30,399 nt of DNA from Zancudomyces culisetae (GCA_001969505.1 LSSK01000308.1:1-30399), one strand, 5' to 3'; shown: positions 1 through 12,200, counted from the first letter of the stretch. Translations and numbers: made by a program. Notes: a model not told the origin generated them from the letters alone.

Positions 1-579
1 AACAATTGCCCAGTTGGGTGCTTTGTCGATTTAGAAGTTCATGAATTCAGGTCAAATTTATACTTACACAACTTTGTAGAAACCGTGCAACATCCTGCTA
101 TTGGATTACACTTCATTTTTACATATTTGAAGTATAACAACTCGTAAGTTTTTTATTGATTGGATTTATTTATGACTGGGTAGATAAAAAAAATCAAAAC
201 TTTAATTATGTGGTTTAATATCCCACATATTGACATAGATTTGATGTTGGAGTATTTATGGGACTATCCCTTTATTAGGAAAATGATCATAGATTGATTT
301 TACAACTAACTTGATTGAAAATACAGGATACTTTAAATAAAAAGCAGTACATTGAATTTTTACCATCAATTATTTTTATTGCAACACTTGAATTTCAGTA
401 GTAATGGTGTGGTATTTAACGTATACTGTTTACTATTTCCAACGTCTTTATTATATGTTAAATTAAAATGATTGCTAATTATTTATTTAACAAACAAAAG
501 AATACCAAATTTTGAAAAATGATTTAAATGTTAAACAACCTTAGACACATTGGGGCACTGGATCAAGCCAGAGCACTGA
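1..579. other. AT-rich intergenic sequence
   Basis: No convincing coding region, RNA gene or repeat is visible. The sequence is AT-rich with stops in every frame. Its right end is the 3' flank of the small secreted-protein gene on the - strand. Confidence 0.6.
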
Positions 580-972
580 TTATGCATGCCCTCCGAGGTC
601 ACCATCCATGCATCCGGGATATAACCATTGGCTTCTCAGATTGCTTTTTCCTGGTCCCATACAATTATTCTGGGTGAAAAACATGATTTTACCTTCACCA
701 GGATTACCACCATCAAGGATACATGAATTAATACTTGGCAAGTTATAACAGATATTTGGTTGTATTTTTATTGAGCCTATTGCGCCTTTATAGAAGCATG
801 TATTAAACATTTGAATATTCATGATAGGTCCGCCTCCTCCATATCGTTTGTAGTGGTTTGCAGAATTTTCAGCGGTTCCGTTAGTGTTGGGTACCTGGAC
901 ACTTGAAATATTTGCGCCAGCTGCAAACCCTGAAGCCAGTAAAAATGCACTTTTTATAAAAAGATTGACCAT
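580..972 (-). CDS. small secreted cysteine-containing protein (130 aa)
   Basis: I do not recognise the family. The first ATG of the frame is at 972; the open frame continues upstream to 1035 but only with a non-ATG codon. The protein begins with a hydrophobic signal-peptide-like segment, residues 1-20 (MVNLFIKSAFLLASGFAAGA), followed at once by a potential N-glycosylation site (NISS). A Lys-Arg pair at residues 42-43 before a Gly run could be a Kex2-type propeptide site. The rest carries five cysteines (residues 59, 75, 84, 104, 121), with a GEGKIMFFTQNNCMGPG stretch, so a small disulfide-bonded extracellular domain is likely. An odd cysteine count leaves one unpaired or available for a dimer. 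A TATA-like element lies about 110 nt upstream. It is divergent from the His-rich secreted gene at 3050. Secretion is inferred from the N-terminus; the function is unknown. Confidence 0.72.
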   Translation of the reverse strand: MVNLFIKSAFLLASGFAAGANISSVQVPNTNGTAENSANHYKRYGGGGPIMNIQMFNTCFYKGAIGSIKIQPNICYNLPSINSCILDGGNPGEGKIMFFTQNNCMGPGKSNLRSQWLYPGCMDGDLGGHA

Positions 973-1079
973 GTTTAGTTCCAATATATGAATAATATGC
1001 TTAAAGTGTATGGTTGAAATCAAGGAATTGCTCAATTATCTTAAAATATTGAAGATAAATCTTAAAAGAAATTTTACCC

Positions 1080-1087
1080 CTTTTATA
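1080..1087 (-). promoter_or_regulatory. TATA-like box of the small secreted-protein gene
   Basis: The - strand reads TATAAAAG, about 110 nt upstream of the ATG at 972. The same octamer precedes the divergent gene at 3050, at a shorter distance from its ATG. The match is to the eukaryotic TATA consensus only. Confidence 0.45.
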
Positions 1088-2997
1088 CATTATGGTGTAA
1101 AATCTAAAACACTTATTACATGCCGGTTGAATATACGAATGCTAAAAATAGCTTAGTAATAGAAAAAAAACTAAATCTAGCTACACTCTGCTGCTATAAT
1201 TTTTCGCATGTTGATTGCTAATAGTATTGTGTTACTATTTAACAGATCTATTATTAGCAAAATGCTCATTTAATATGCCTAAATTCGGCTGAACATACAA
1301 GTACTAGTTATTATGCGGTGAAATAGTGGCATGGTGTACGTATATAATCGGTATTTACTGATTTATATTACTTTCAAAATAACGTAATGTTTTAGTTTTA
1401 TATACTAATAGTCTAGGATTCCCGGTTAAAATAAAAAGTATATTAAACATAAACATACTATTTTATTGGGTTAAGGAGCTGTTGCTAGGTTAAAATTTTC
1501 GAATATTTTTATTTTCGGAGCATTTACCAGTTTCTTACTTATTCTCCGATCACATAATTATTACAAATATTTTATTAAACCAAAATAACGCCTGTAACGA
1601 ATCCATTAACACTACATGTTTTACCGTGGTTTTAACAAACCTTCATTAAAAATTTAACCAAGAAAAATACTCCGTTCCAATATTAATTGGGTAAATTAAA
1701 TGACCAAAAATAGAAAAATAATCGACTTTATTACGATTACTTTCTGGAGCACGGAGAAATGAAAACGGACCCAGGTGGGTCAAAATGTATTGAAAGTTGA
1801 AAAATATGTAAGACATATTGTACTGACATTTATTACAACTACAAATGTGTGGAGGTAAGGTTATTGAGCAAGGGTATTCCGATACTTTTGGTAAACTTCA
1901 CTCTTTAACCAAGTAGTCAACTATCCAGGCTAAAATCAATTTTAATTTGAAAGAAATGTTGTAAGTTCAACAGTAAAACTTCCAACAGAAACATGGAGGA
2001 TGCTAGCTACTCGTACAAAGCAATACTTTCTAATACAATTCTAGTGGGCTATCTATTCTTTAAAGGTTAGAAGGAGCGCAACTAATTGATTTGCACAGGA
2101 GAGACAGCCGACATTGAGGGAAATAAATGGTTCAAGTTTGAAATAGCGTAACTAGACGATTCTAGACACTCAAAAAATAATAATCATAGGTTCAAGTTGG
2201 CATGCTTTAATATATATTTTTGACTTTACTAGAAATGTACTTCAGTATTGCTAATTGAATGCCAATTGAACGTTTACTAGGAGGCCTATTACCTTTATGT
2301 AAACTGTTACAAACCTAATTAATATAGTTACACTCGCTTTATGTTACTTCTAGAGTTCTCTACTTTCCTTTCATTTTCTAAAGTGAAAATTGTTTTTTTC
2401 AAAAATATTTTTTTGGCTCTAGATGAAGGATTAAGTTCTTGAATAAATACATAGTTTGTCTTCTTTTTCATTGTTTGGAATATATTAAATGGGTTCTAGT
2501 CAAAAATTCATAGGTATCTGAGTTAAACTATATTTTTTGCCTATCATAGCGTTCAAGTATTAATTTTCTGTATAGTAAAGTTAATAAAATACTAGTAAAC
2601 ATATAATTAAATGCTTCCAGATGATTTAGAAATATGAAGTTGTAGTTTAATACCTTTTCTGAATTTGAGTTGAGTTTGTGGCTATTACCATATCATTCTA
2701 TTTTTCAGTTTTGTTCTTAATGTGTGATTCAAGTAGAGATAGTAGAAATACACCACTATCTGGAAAATATATAAATAGTGTCGAATCATGCTGTGATTGT
2801 AATTCATATCAATTTACTTTATCTTCAGTTTGATAGTAAGTCATAGCAAATGTTAAAACATTGCAGTTGTATTTTAGCAGCGTCATATTTTGAAATTGAG
2901 CCCCCCAGGTCAAAATCTACTGATATAATAGAAATCATCTATTTGCGGCGCTCATAGGATTGTTGTAGCTACAGTTCACGCTTAACAAGAACCCGGT
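1088..2997. other. long divergent intergenic region between two secreted-protein genes
   Basis: About 1.9 kb without a supportable gene. It is AT-rich, with many short A and T runs and no tandem repeat or terminal inverted repeat that I can see. It probably contains the upstream regulatory DNA of both flanking secreted-protein genes. A second TATA-like string (TATAAATA) occurs at about 2769-2776, nearly 280 nt before the + strand gene, with nothing to show that it is used. Confidence 0.5.
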
Positions 2998-3005
2998 TAT
3001 AAAAG
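2998..3005 (+). promoter_or_regulatory. TATA box of the His-rich secreted-protein gene
   Basis: TATAAAAG, ending 45 nt before the ATG at 3050. This spacing leaves room for a short leader if transcription starts about 30 nt downstream. Confidence 0.5.
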
Positions 3006-3049
3006 GTATTAGCAACACTAAGAGTAAATAGCCAAACCAAGCGCACAGG

Positions 3050-4147
3050 ATGGCTAAGCTTAAATTACTGTATCTCATTGCACTTTTTTCTGTGTCCGCA
3101 CATTCTTATGGCAATGGGGTTAATCAAATCGAGATTGTTAAGCAACTTTCATCACAGAATAGTAAGACTATAGGGAAAACTTTGGAGAAAGATGAGAGTA
3201 TAGGGAAGAATGTATCCCCACAAGGTCAGCTTGACCACATAAAAGACATAAAAAAAAACAAAGGTGTAGTAGCTCTTAATAACGTTTATTTTCCAAGCAA
3301 TGACGCAGAATACGTAGAACTCAAGTGTTGTCATCGTCATCGTCATCGTCATTGTCACCATCGTCATCGTCATTGTCACCATCGTCATCGTCATCTCCAT
3401 TGCCATCGCCATCGTCACCATCATCACCGCTGTCGTCATCGCCATCTTCATCGCCATCGCCATCGACCATGTAAACGAGTGTGTAAGCGGGTATGTTGGC
3501 ACCGTCGTCATCGTCATCGACCATGTAGACCAATCCGTAGACCAGTATACAGACCACCACCTCCCCCACCTCCCCCACCTTCGCCTCCACCGCATCGTCA
3601 TCGTCGCAGATATCGCAGACATCGCAGACACCGTAGGCACCATCGTCACCGTCCTACCCATTCAAGTGCTCAAAGTCAACCAAGTGAGTCTGAAGCCCCT
3701 ACATCCACTGAAGCCCCTACATCCACTGAAGCCATTACATCTACTCAACCCTCTACATCCACTGAAGCTACTACATCCACTGAAGCTACTACATCCACTG
3801 AAGCCATTACATCTACTGAAGCCACTACATCTAGTGAAAGCCCTACATCTACTGAAGCCATTACATCTGCTCAATCCTCTACATCCACTGAAGCTACTAC
3901 ATCCACTGAAGCTACTACATCCACTGAAGCTACTACATCCACTGAAGCTACTACATCCACTGAAGCTACTACATCCACTGAAGCTACTACATCCACTGAA
4001 GCCATTACATCTACTGAAACCTCTACATCTAGTGAAAGCCCTACATCCACTGAAACCTCTACATCTAGTGAAAGCCCTACATCCACTGAAACCTCTACCT
4101 CTAGCCTACCTAGCTTAGGTGTTAGCCCACTCGCTGCAATAATATAA
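3050..4147 (+). CDS. secreted His/Arg/Cys-rich protein with Pro run and Thr/Ser repeat tail (365 aa)
   Basis: I do not recognise a family. The frame is supported by an ATG followed by a clear signal peptide (residues 1-21, MAKLKLLYLIALFSVSAHSYG) and by the TATA box 45 nt upstream. Residues 22-92 form a short polar and basic segment. From Cys93-Cys94 to about residue 159 the chain is mostly alternating His-Arg with interspersed Cys, which would be a dense metal-binding or polyanion-binding surface. Residues 169-181 are a proline run (nine Pro, Ser, three Pro), and 182-201 is another His/Arg block. From about 205 to 350 it is made of TSTEAT/TSTEAI hexapeptides and SSESPT variants, a typical O-mannosylated, mucin-like stalk. 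The last 14 residues are mildly hydrophobic but too short for a convincing GPI signal. It is plausibly a wall, adhesive or metal-binding surface protein; that role is inference from composition. Confidence 0.75.
   Translation: MAKLKLLYLIALFSVSAHSYGNGVNQIEIVKQLSSQNSKTIGKTLEKDESIGKNVSPQGQLDHIKDIKKNKGVVALNNVYFPSNDAEYVELKCCHRHRHRHCHHRHRHCHHRHRHLHCHRHRHHHHRCRHRHLHRHRHRPCKRVCKRVCWHRRHRHRPCRPIRRPVYRPPPPPPPPPSPPPHRHRRRYRRHRRHRRHHRHRPTHSSAQSQPSESEAPTSTEAPTSTEAITSTQPSTSTEATTSTEATTSTEAITSTEATTSSESPTSTEAITSAQSSTSTEATTSTEATTSTEATTSTEATTSTEATTSTEATTSTEAITSTETSTSSESPTSTETSTSSESPTSTETSTSSLPSLGVSPLAAII
3326..3475 (+). repeat. 6-nt minisatellite coding for His-Arg dipeptides
   Basis: Repeats of a CATCGT-type hexamer (His-Arg) with TGTCAC and CATTGC variants (Cys-His, His-Cys). 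The variation stays mostly within the His, Arg and Cys codons, so the array looks expanded but kept coding. Confidence 0.8.
3700..4098 (+). repeat. 18-nt tandem repeat coding for TSTEAT hexapeptides
   Basis: A unit close to ACATCCACTGAAGCTACT is repeated about 20 times with local variants (GCCATT, ACCTCT, AGTGAAAGC). Copies between about 3890 and 4000 are nearly identical, implying recent expansion. The array is in frame with the secreted-protein gene, so copy-number change would lengthen or shorten the stalk without a frameshift. Confidence 0.85.
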
Positions 4148-5889
4148 CATTAGGGTCATAGATTTGATAAGCTTTTAATCCAATGATGCGCAATAAGCTT
4201 TTTTTATTTTTAAAGTCATTACTATCATTATAAATATACGACAATATGCTCATGAAGAGTGTTCATTTCAATTTTAATTAAATACATTTTACGTTATTTG
4301 CAGTTTTTTGATGATAAAAAAGTAAAAATAATCCAGCAAGTGGCCTGTGTATCTCATCAATATTTTATCTAGGTCATATACACAAGATTTAGATATATCG
4401 AATAATCCCTTACACTATTGTTATTTAAATGAGATAATACTTGATAGATTTTAATGCTGACAAAGTTAAATATTCGCACTTTGCTAGCTTTTTAAAACTA
4501 AATAGCTAGGTTGAATATTTCTAGAGGATAAATCCTTTTCTCAATATATAGTGGGTTGATTTTACGACTTTAATTTTTATAAAGTATTTTTTTGAAATTC
4601 AGGTTCAAACTAATACAGAGCTGCACTGCCTTTATTAATATCTCACGGGGTGTGATAATATGGATAAAAATGTGTTTTTACAAATTTGGGAACACTCAAA
4701 GCATATTGTAGTATATACTTTGATAAAGCATTCTCGGTTTTAAGCACATACATGCTTCAGATGGCTATCGTCATATATTTGTTGAGTTTTCAATCCAGTG
4801 TCTTCTTTTTCTACATCTAGCCACAACTCACTGACTCTTGAAGTAGAGAAACGATTTGACATACCTGAACATCATACTGTCCCTTGCTTACTGTTTTCAT
4901 TAGCCAGAACCTTGTAAAAGTCCATTTTCTACTTTTATGTCAGTAGCATTGTATTGAATATATTTTATTATCTCATCCGACTGCGCAAGTACTCGCCTTG
5001 AATATTGAATCTAAAAGTCTAATACTGATACTAAGGACAACTCTGGTATTGTTGTTTGGATCTCAAGTCGGATAACCTTCATTTTTTAATCCTAATACCA
5101 ATATTGGTTCAACTTGGTTGTACAGATATAATAGGCCAACGCAATCTTTTTTCCCCTACAAGTTTACTGGGTCTAGTCCTTTATTTCTTTATTATTTATT
5201 CGTTAATCAGTTTTGAGCTATAGCCAATTGCCATATTCACTCTAGCTTGGTTAGCATGGAATCGAGATAATCTGCCTTTATCAAATAAACTCCAAAAATT
5301 GTAAAAACAAGTATTGCAACTATGGATTCTCACAAAGCGTGACATTTAAAAAAATTGCAAAACTAGCTATGAAACTGTACTTCATCAAATGGAACTAACA
5401 GGGGGTTTGATTTTCCCAGCAAAAAAAAAAAACTACATGGGTCTAAGTGCAAAATACAAACTGATTTATCACTGGTTGTTAATCTCTTTATGAAGTATTT
5501 TATCTACACACTGAGTCATTTACCAATTTGAATCACATGCGGTTGATTTTATACTCTGTCACTATTTGTGATTTGGGTTCAGCACAATTTTAATCGCGCA
5601 GTTTACAGATTAACTCTATTACTAAATTTGCGCCAATTTCCACTTAATAGGCTAATGAAAATTCAGTATTGTAGATTGAACGAAAAAATGAAACAAAAGC
5701 TTTATAAATACAAAATATAAGCAACATTCTTTTTGAAACATATTAGCAGTCTTTAGTTTTAGTTTCTTATAAATATATACACCTTTCTTATTCTTAGAAT
5801 ATTAAAGTTTTACTAGCCAGTGAGTATATACAACTTCAAAATCTACATACAACTTTCCAGTTGAAATCACAGAGGAAACAAAGACTAGT
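4148..5889. other. intergenic region before the aminotransferase gene
   Basis: No gene is supported across about 1.7 kb of AT-rich sequence. TATAAATA-type strings near 5703 and 5769 lie about 190 and 120 nt before the aminotransferase ATG and could be promoter elements. An in-frame stop at 5821 rules out an upstream ATG for that gene without another intron. Confidence 0.5.
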
Positions 5890-7462
5890 ATGCTTGCAAC
5901 GAAAACTGGAACCGCTGAAAAGCCTGCATCCTCTACTCCTACCAATAGGGGCTTGGACTTCACAGAGATGCTAAGTGAGATTACCAGAAGCCGCAAGAGC
6001 AATCCTATGAAAGCATTTCTTGAACACATTAACAAACCTGGATTGATTTCCCTTGGTGGAGGTATGTCATCATAAATTCGTTCCATTTTACTATATTTTG
6101 TCTTTTTGGACATGACCAATCTACTCTTTAAATTAAACTCTGACCTTTACTTGTAAAATAAATAAACAAGGTTGGCCTCATCCAAGTGTTTTTCCATTTC
6201 TCGAGTATTCTGCAAAAGTGATAAAACCAGGTACCCGCGCTCATGATGAGGAGAAACTGAACGAGTATACCGAGATATCGGTAAAAAAAAGCGTTGAAGA
6301 CGGTAGCAAGGTCGAGTCACTCAATTCTTTACTCCAATACGGCCCATCTACCGGGGTGAAGAGCTTGAGCCATTACTTTAGCCACCACATGCGCAGATAC
6401 CACACCCCGCAGTACTCTAACATGGAGAGTATTATGTCTGTAGGCAGTACTGATGCGCTGAATAAGGTTGCTGCTCTGTTTTTGACGCGCGGGGATCCTG
6501 TTGTTGTATGTCAATGGACGTATCCTGCGGTAATTGAAACATTTGCTGGTGCTGGCTACAAGATGGTTTCAGTGGGTATGGACAATGAAGGTATGAACCC
6601 TGAAGCGCTTGACAGAGTATGCACAGAATGGACTGGTCCACAAAAGCTCAAGGTGGTATATCTGATTCCTACTGGTCAAAACCCAACTGGTGCCACAATG
6701 TCTGTTCAGCGACGAAAAGATATTTACAGCGTCTGTCAGAAACACAACTTGATGATTATTGAAGATGACCCGTACTACTTCATCCAGTTTGGTGGCCTTC
6801 CAGTTGTCCACCATGAAGAGCAGTCAGAATCTTATTTTTCCAAATTGCCTGGTGTTGAAAATCTGCTGCCTTCGCTACTTTCGCTTGATGTAGATGGTCG
6901 TGTAGTACGAATGGATACTTTCAGCAAACTCATCACGCCAAACACGCGTATTGGTTGGATCACTGGCCAAGACTATTTTATAGACGCCATTCTTAAAAGC
7001 ACTGAGAGCACCGTTCAACAAGCCAGTGGGTTTTCACAGGGCCTTATTTCTAAACTCCTCAACGATGAGTGGAAGGATGCTGGCTTTGAAGAACATATTC
7101 GCTTCCTACAAGTTGACTATATATCAAAGCGTAACTGCATGCTCAATGCAATGGAAAAATACCTCGGAAATAAAGCTGTCTCGGTAGTTGTTCCCGACAG
7201 TGGTATGTTTATCTGGATGGAAATTAACTTGCCTGAACCACACAAGTCAACACCCGGAATTGCAGATATTATATTTAACAAGCTTATAGAAAACAACATA
7301 CTTTTGGTTTCTGGGTGGCAATGCCATACATCTCAAGATACCGAGCCTGTCAAAAACTACCCTTATTTCAGACTGGCCTATAGTTTTGCCACCATTGAGC
7401 AAATCGATTCTGGAATCCAGCGCGTTGCTAATACTTTGAAGGAGTTTGGATGCGATTTATAA
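5890..7462 (+). CDS. ARO8: ARO8-type PLP-dependent aminotransferase (aromatic / 2-aminoadipate), 2 exons
   Basis: Exons 5890-6061 and 6171-7462 give 487 aa. The 109-nt intron has a GTATGT donor and an AAG acceptor and joins the frames inside a Gly codon, giving LISLGGGWPHPSVFPF, the usual N-terminal motif of this fold type I family. Further landmarks are QYGPSTG, the NPTG motif (N228-G231), the EDDPYY motif (D257 region, contacting the pyridoxal ring) and DTFSKLITPNTRIGWITG, where K310 is the expected Schiff-base lysine. The preceding LPSLLSLDVDGRVVRMD is typical of fungal Aro8-like enzymes. The family transfers amino groups between aromatic amino acids or 2-aminoadipate and 2-oxoglutarate, in Phe/Tyr/Trp and lysine metabolism. 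The C-terminus is complete (FRLAYSFATIEQIDSGIQRVA). Exact substrate preference (ARO8, ARO9 or LYS-type) cannot be read from the sequence. Confidence 0.92.
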
Positions 7463-9269
7463 TTTTTTTTTGGCTTGGACACTTGATTGTTTAATGTGTT
7501 GATTTTCAATCCGAAGCTTTGAACTCTATGTAATGTACAATGTAATAATCGAGTTGGTACCATCAATATGGAACTATTCCAAGAAAAATTAGTACTATTT
7601 TTACCAATATACAATCATTTGGCTATATTTCATTCAAATTTGACTTCTAAATTAAAAAAAAGGAGGAAACTTAGGTATCTGTAAAGGGTTTTTGGCCTCC
7701 AAAAGGTCAATTGAATCCGAGGGAGGTGGGGGAGGGGTATAGCTCCGGTTTTATAAAGATGGCAAGCACAAGTTACTTTATAAAGTTTTTTGGGGGAGGA
7801 CGGTTTTTCACAACTTTCATTTCATCGTCAAAAGGCTACAAAACTGAAAGAGCTGAAATGTTTTGAAGCACATAAAGTATTAAATATTCTCTTATGTACA
7901 AGGGATAGTGCACATTGTCCACTATAATAATTGGTGGATTTGACAGTATTTTAGGTTTACTTGTCAGTTGGCACTACTTTTAAAAGAGCTTTTATTTTAC
8001 TAGCCCAGCTGTCCATACCAATACACCCATAATATTGAGTTTTCATGTTTAAAAATTGGTGGGAAATACACTTTTACAGAGACTCTAATAAACCCATTCA
8101 CAATCCCATCTAGAAAATGAACATGTTTGAACAAATCAGATATTATGTATATTTATGTGTGGACTGTTTTTATTAACGTATAACCTCCTACAACGTTTAT
8201 AGGATATAAAAATTGTATGTCCTTTCTTTTAGCTAGTTAAAACAATATCCACAACTGCAACGGCAATTTGATACGCATTTTCTTCCGGTTCGGCAAAAGC
8301 AGTCACTATAGATAAAACTGCAGTTGTTTGAGTCTTCCATTTGAACTGTTATCATTTTTCCAATCACGATCTAGTTGGCTGTGTTTGGTAAATACTGGTT
8401 ATTATTGTAGTATTAATATATAGCCTATGCTTTTAATATAAACTTGGATAATTGTGCCACCTTATTATTCGTATTTACTTTTTTTTATCCAGACACCTGT
8501 ACGTTTATGGATGTTTATGAATCAATGTAATGTTGATATACACGTAGGAAAATAGAAAATAAAAATTCTGGAAACTCGATTTGGAATCTTAAAGTGATAT
8601 CACCACTTTTATACTCCTCGAACCTCGACAAAACGATGTGTATAACACCCTTCGCATTATCTCCCTTTTTCTTCTCTCTCTCTCTCCCTCATTCCAACAG
8701 ATAAAATGTATTGAAAAAATCATAAATATTGTTCAGTATTAATTTCTCCTGCTATTGCGCTCAAAAAAATATTGTCGTTTTTCAACGAGAAATACCATAG
8801 GAGTAAATGAGTTTATTGATTTCTAGTATATTTGTTTTTCCTCTCGACCTATATAAAACAAAACCCTGTTCTTCCGCATTTATTCACTTCAACCCTTAAA
8901 TTATATTACTTAGCTTTTAAATACAGCTTTTACGATCCAAACGCTCTTGTAAACGCTTGAAGAAAATCACCAATTTCATTCAATTGATCAGGCATTGTAA
9001 ATATTGCCTATTGTTATTTATTTTTATACTGTATTCAATATGAAAACCGCACAAGTTGTATGCAAATACTACACTGCGCATTATAAAGACATGACAAACA
9101 ATCAAGTCAAAACCAAGGATAGTGTTGGATTTTATTCGCATGCAATCTCCCATACACATAATATAGCTACAAACATCACTAGAAATTATTGAAAAACAAA
9201 AGCTGGTAGTACAAAAATTACCAATTCAAATTTGCCGAAGAAAAACGTGTAAAATAATATAGTCACCAT
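7463..9269. other. intergenic region between aminotransferase and SMG1-like genes
   Basis: About 1.8 kb with no supportable gene; it lies between two converging 3' ends. At 7721-7737 a G-rich tract interrupts otherwise AT-rich DNA, and TTTATAAAG occurs twice nearby, near 7750 and 7777. A CT-rich stretch occurs near 8670-8690. Small open frames here lack any recognisable features. Confidence 0.5.
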
Positions 9270-12200
9270 TTAAAACCAAAATGACCACCCCGCATACATC
9301 TTCACTAGATTTTTTTCGCTGGTAGCACACGAAATCAAATTCTCAACAATTCTTTCCACATTTACCAAATTGTCAGCACTATTATGTTGAATTGCCAAGG
9401 TTAGGTCTTTGAATTTAGATCCGGTTCTCAGTGTGTTACTAACACCCACTAGCCGTGCAAAATTCAAACAATCATCCAAAAGCAGAGAACTTGATGGCTC
9501 GTTCATGGAACACGGCGATGGAGATGCTGATACTGATGAAGTGTTTGGAGAGCTGGCTTTACCGGAGTTTACAAGTATGGATGGAACCAGAGGGATGAGG
9601 TTAGAGTGGTCCAAGTGTGATGCTAATGTGCCTTTATCCAGGCAGAGCCTTCTTGTGTATACTCTGACCGCAGAAGCTAGCTCATCAAACGATTTACAAT
9701 CATCCAAATTGAAATTATCGACATTTTTTGTGACAAAAGCGTCAGTTGTGTTATTTGGCGTAGTTTTGAGAGAATGCATTTTCAGCCAATCAGAAAGAGG
9801 ATCGAATTCTAAACACTTCAAACCAAATGACTCGACCAGAATACCTAGATTGGGGTTGCTTCTAATAGAAAGCAGCAATTTTGTCATGACTCGGGGATAA
9901 AGCTTTGCAAATGTACTATCAATAAAATGCGAGATGTTTCTGGTAAGTCTGAAGGGTACAGTCTCTGGAACCGCCAACAAGCCACTTTTATCAAAACATA
10001 CATTCAAATCAATTAGCACAAATTGATTGTTGTTGAGCAACAAAATGTTATCCAAATGCCTATCTCCTAGACCCACGAGATATCCAAATAGCGAAATGAT
10101 TCCGGCTGAAATAGCTAGTGATTTTGCGGATAAATAATAATGAGCAAGATTTTTGCTCATACGCAAAACATGATTAAGCAATAAATTATCTGGACATGTG
10201 TTTGCCAATTCTGAATACAGATCATTTGGATTCGTCAGTTTGGACTTGACATTTGCATGAACTTTTGCAGGTGAAAGGAATGATCCACCAGTTGTCTTGT
10301 AGTGCGATTTGTACAGATCAAACAATGGGAAAATGTCAGGAATGACTTCGACATAGCCACCAGATCTACCCATAGGCAAAACACCAAACGTAGAAAATCC
10401 CTGTTTGGGAGAGCTGAACAGTTCGGTGTTCAACAAGTTCCAAATAGACAGAATGGAGTAGTCTGCTCGCAAATCCTCATTACCCTTCAAAATGAACTCA
10501 ATTTGATACCCATCGATTGAAAAGAAGGTAATCTTTTTTGGCCGAGTCTTTGTTGGAAAAATAGTAACATGTTTTCCAACTCCACAAAATCTAATCAGGT
10601 TGTCTGCGCCGTAATAGTTGTATGAATTGTCCAGTGGGAGAGTAATGTACATGTATTGCTGAGAATACCAACACGCCGAAAACAAAAAGTTGGAAAGGTT
10701 TTTCACCTCAGTGTTGTTGTTGACATTTATATAGGTAAAAATCTCGGAATGAAGCTTGCCCAATCCATCATCACAATTCCAATCGTTATTTTCTTTGCTT
10801 TTATGAACAGCTTCTAATAACCTCAAGCCAAATTTGGATGTAAAAGTCTGGTTTCGGTTGGATTTGAGAATTAAGGTTTTCGTTTTCAGAGTTGAAGACT
10901 CATTGTTGGGATCAGAACCAACTCCATATAGAATAAATTTAACTTGTTCCTCAATTGCGTCATATATCTTTGCAGTATCCATACACTTTCCAGGGATGGG
11001 CTGGGAAGATAGTAGTTGGTGGTATTTTACTAGTAACCGTTCAATCTTTTCCTCCTCCAACTCCATCATTTTAGAGCTTTCAGCCACAAAGGTCTGGGTA
11101 TTGTTAAGAACATTAATATAGCCATCTTTAGTTTTGATATAATCCAACAAAAGACGAATCCATCGAGACTGGTTCGAATAGTGTAGGCTGGCAGCATTGG
11201 ATAATTCGGTAGAGATTAAATGTATCAGGGATTTATCAATCAGCTCATCGCTGAGGTTTAGCATTGCCAACAACAGATTGTAGATGTTTTCAGCAATAAC
11301 GGCATTGTGGTGATTAAGTGCGGCCACGAGCTGCGGAATAAAAGCGTCCATTCCAACCACCCAGCCCAATAAGCTGTAATCCTTTGGATTTGGTTGGAAT
11401 TGAAGCTTTGTACTGCTTGTCATCATTTTGTAAATACGGCTTGAAAGTTGACGTTTTTTGGACATGTCATTTTTATATTTTTCAAGCAAGGATGTCAAAA
11501 GTTGCATCGATTTACCAACCAACTCAGAAGAATCGCAATTTTCATCCTGGATATTCGATTCGGATTTACAATAATAGTAGCCTGACAGACCCAATTTACT
11601 GTAATATTCCAAAAAGCTGTCGTCATCTTTACTTTCGCTAATCAACTCAATAAACTCTTTCCGTTTGCCCTGGGAAACAGTTGATTCTATAACGGCCGAA
11701 GGCTTGTTTCCAATTTCAAACAACGACTCGTTCCATATTTGATTTGTGGACACTCCGCTTTTTTTCAAAAATTCGGAAACATCATCCACAGTATTGCCCA
11801 AATTCCAAAGCATACCTCCCGCTTTTAACCTCAACACAGCCAATGCAACCTGGTCTGTACTAGTACTAGCCTCAGTACTAATACCGCCAATACTACCAAT
11901 GTTTGTTTCGCCAACCCTTAAGGCTGAGTAGTTGGAGGAAATTTGATAAAGCTTTTCAACCACCATTTGATCATATTTGATCATGTTGTTGTACCCGTTT
12001 GTATGCCTATTGGAATTGCTATTATCCATAATTAACTGTGCCGCATAGTTTTTCGAGTTGTAAAGATTCGTTTGATCTTTGGCAAGTTTAATTGCTGTAG
12101 AATTGGAGAGATTGTAAAAGGTCTGATTAATGTTAAAACTCTCTATTTTCTGGATAGAGTCAACAAATAAACGGCTGTTTTCCAAATTTAACAAGTTATC

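Noticed and set aside
3152-3661. Antisense frames over the His-Arg region giving Met/Thr-rich and Asp-rich products
   Set aside because: They arise from the CATCGT repeat read in other frames; only the + frame has a signal peptide and a TATA box.
3666-4118. Second + strand frame of 150 codons across the hexapeptide array
   Set aside because: A Leu-Lys-Pro-Leu-His periodic product forced by the 18-nt repeat, without independent support.
7681-7740. Possible tRNA-like B box (GGTCAATTGAATCC) next to a G-rich tract
   Set aside because: No matching acceptor stem, D-arm or anticodon arm could be found around it.
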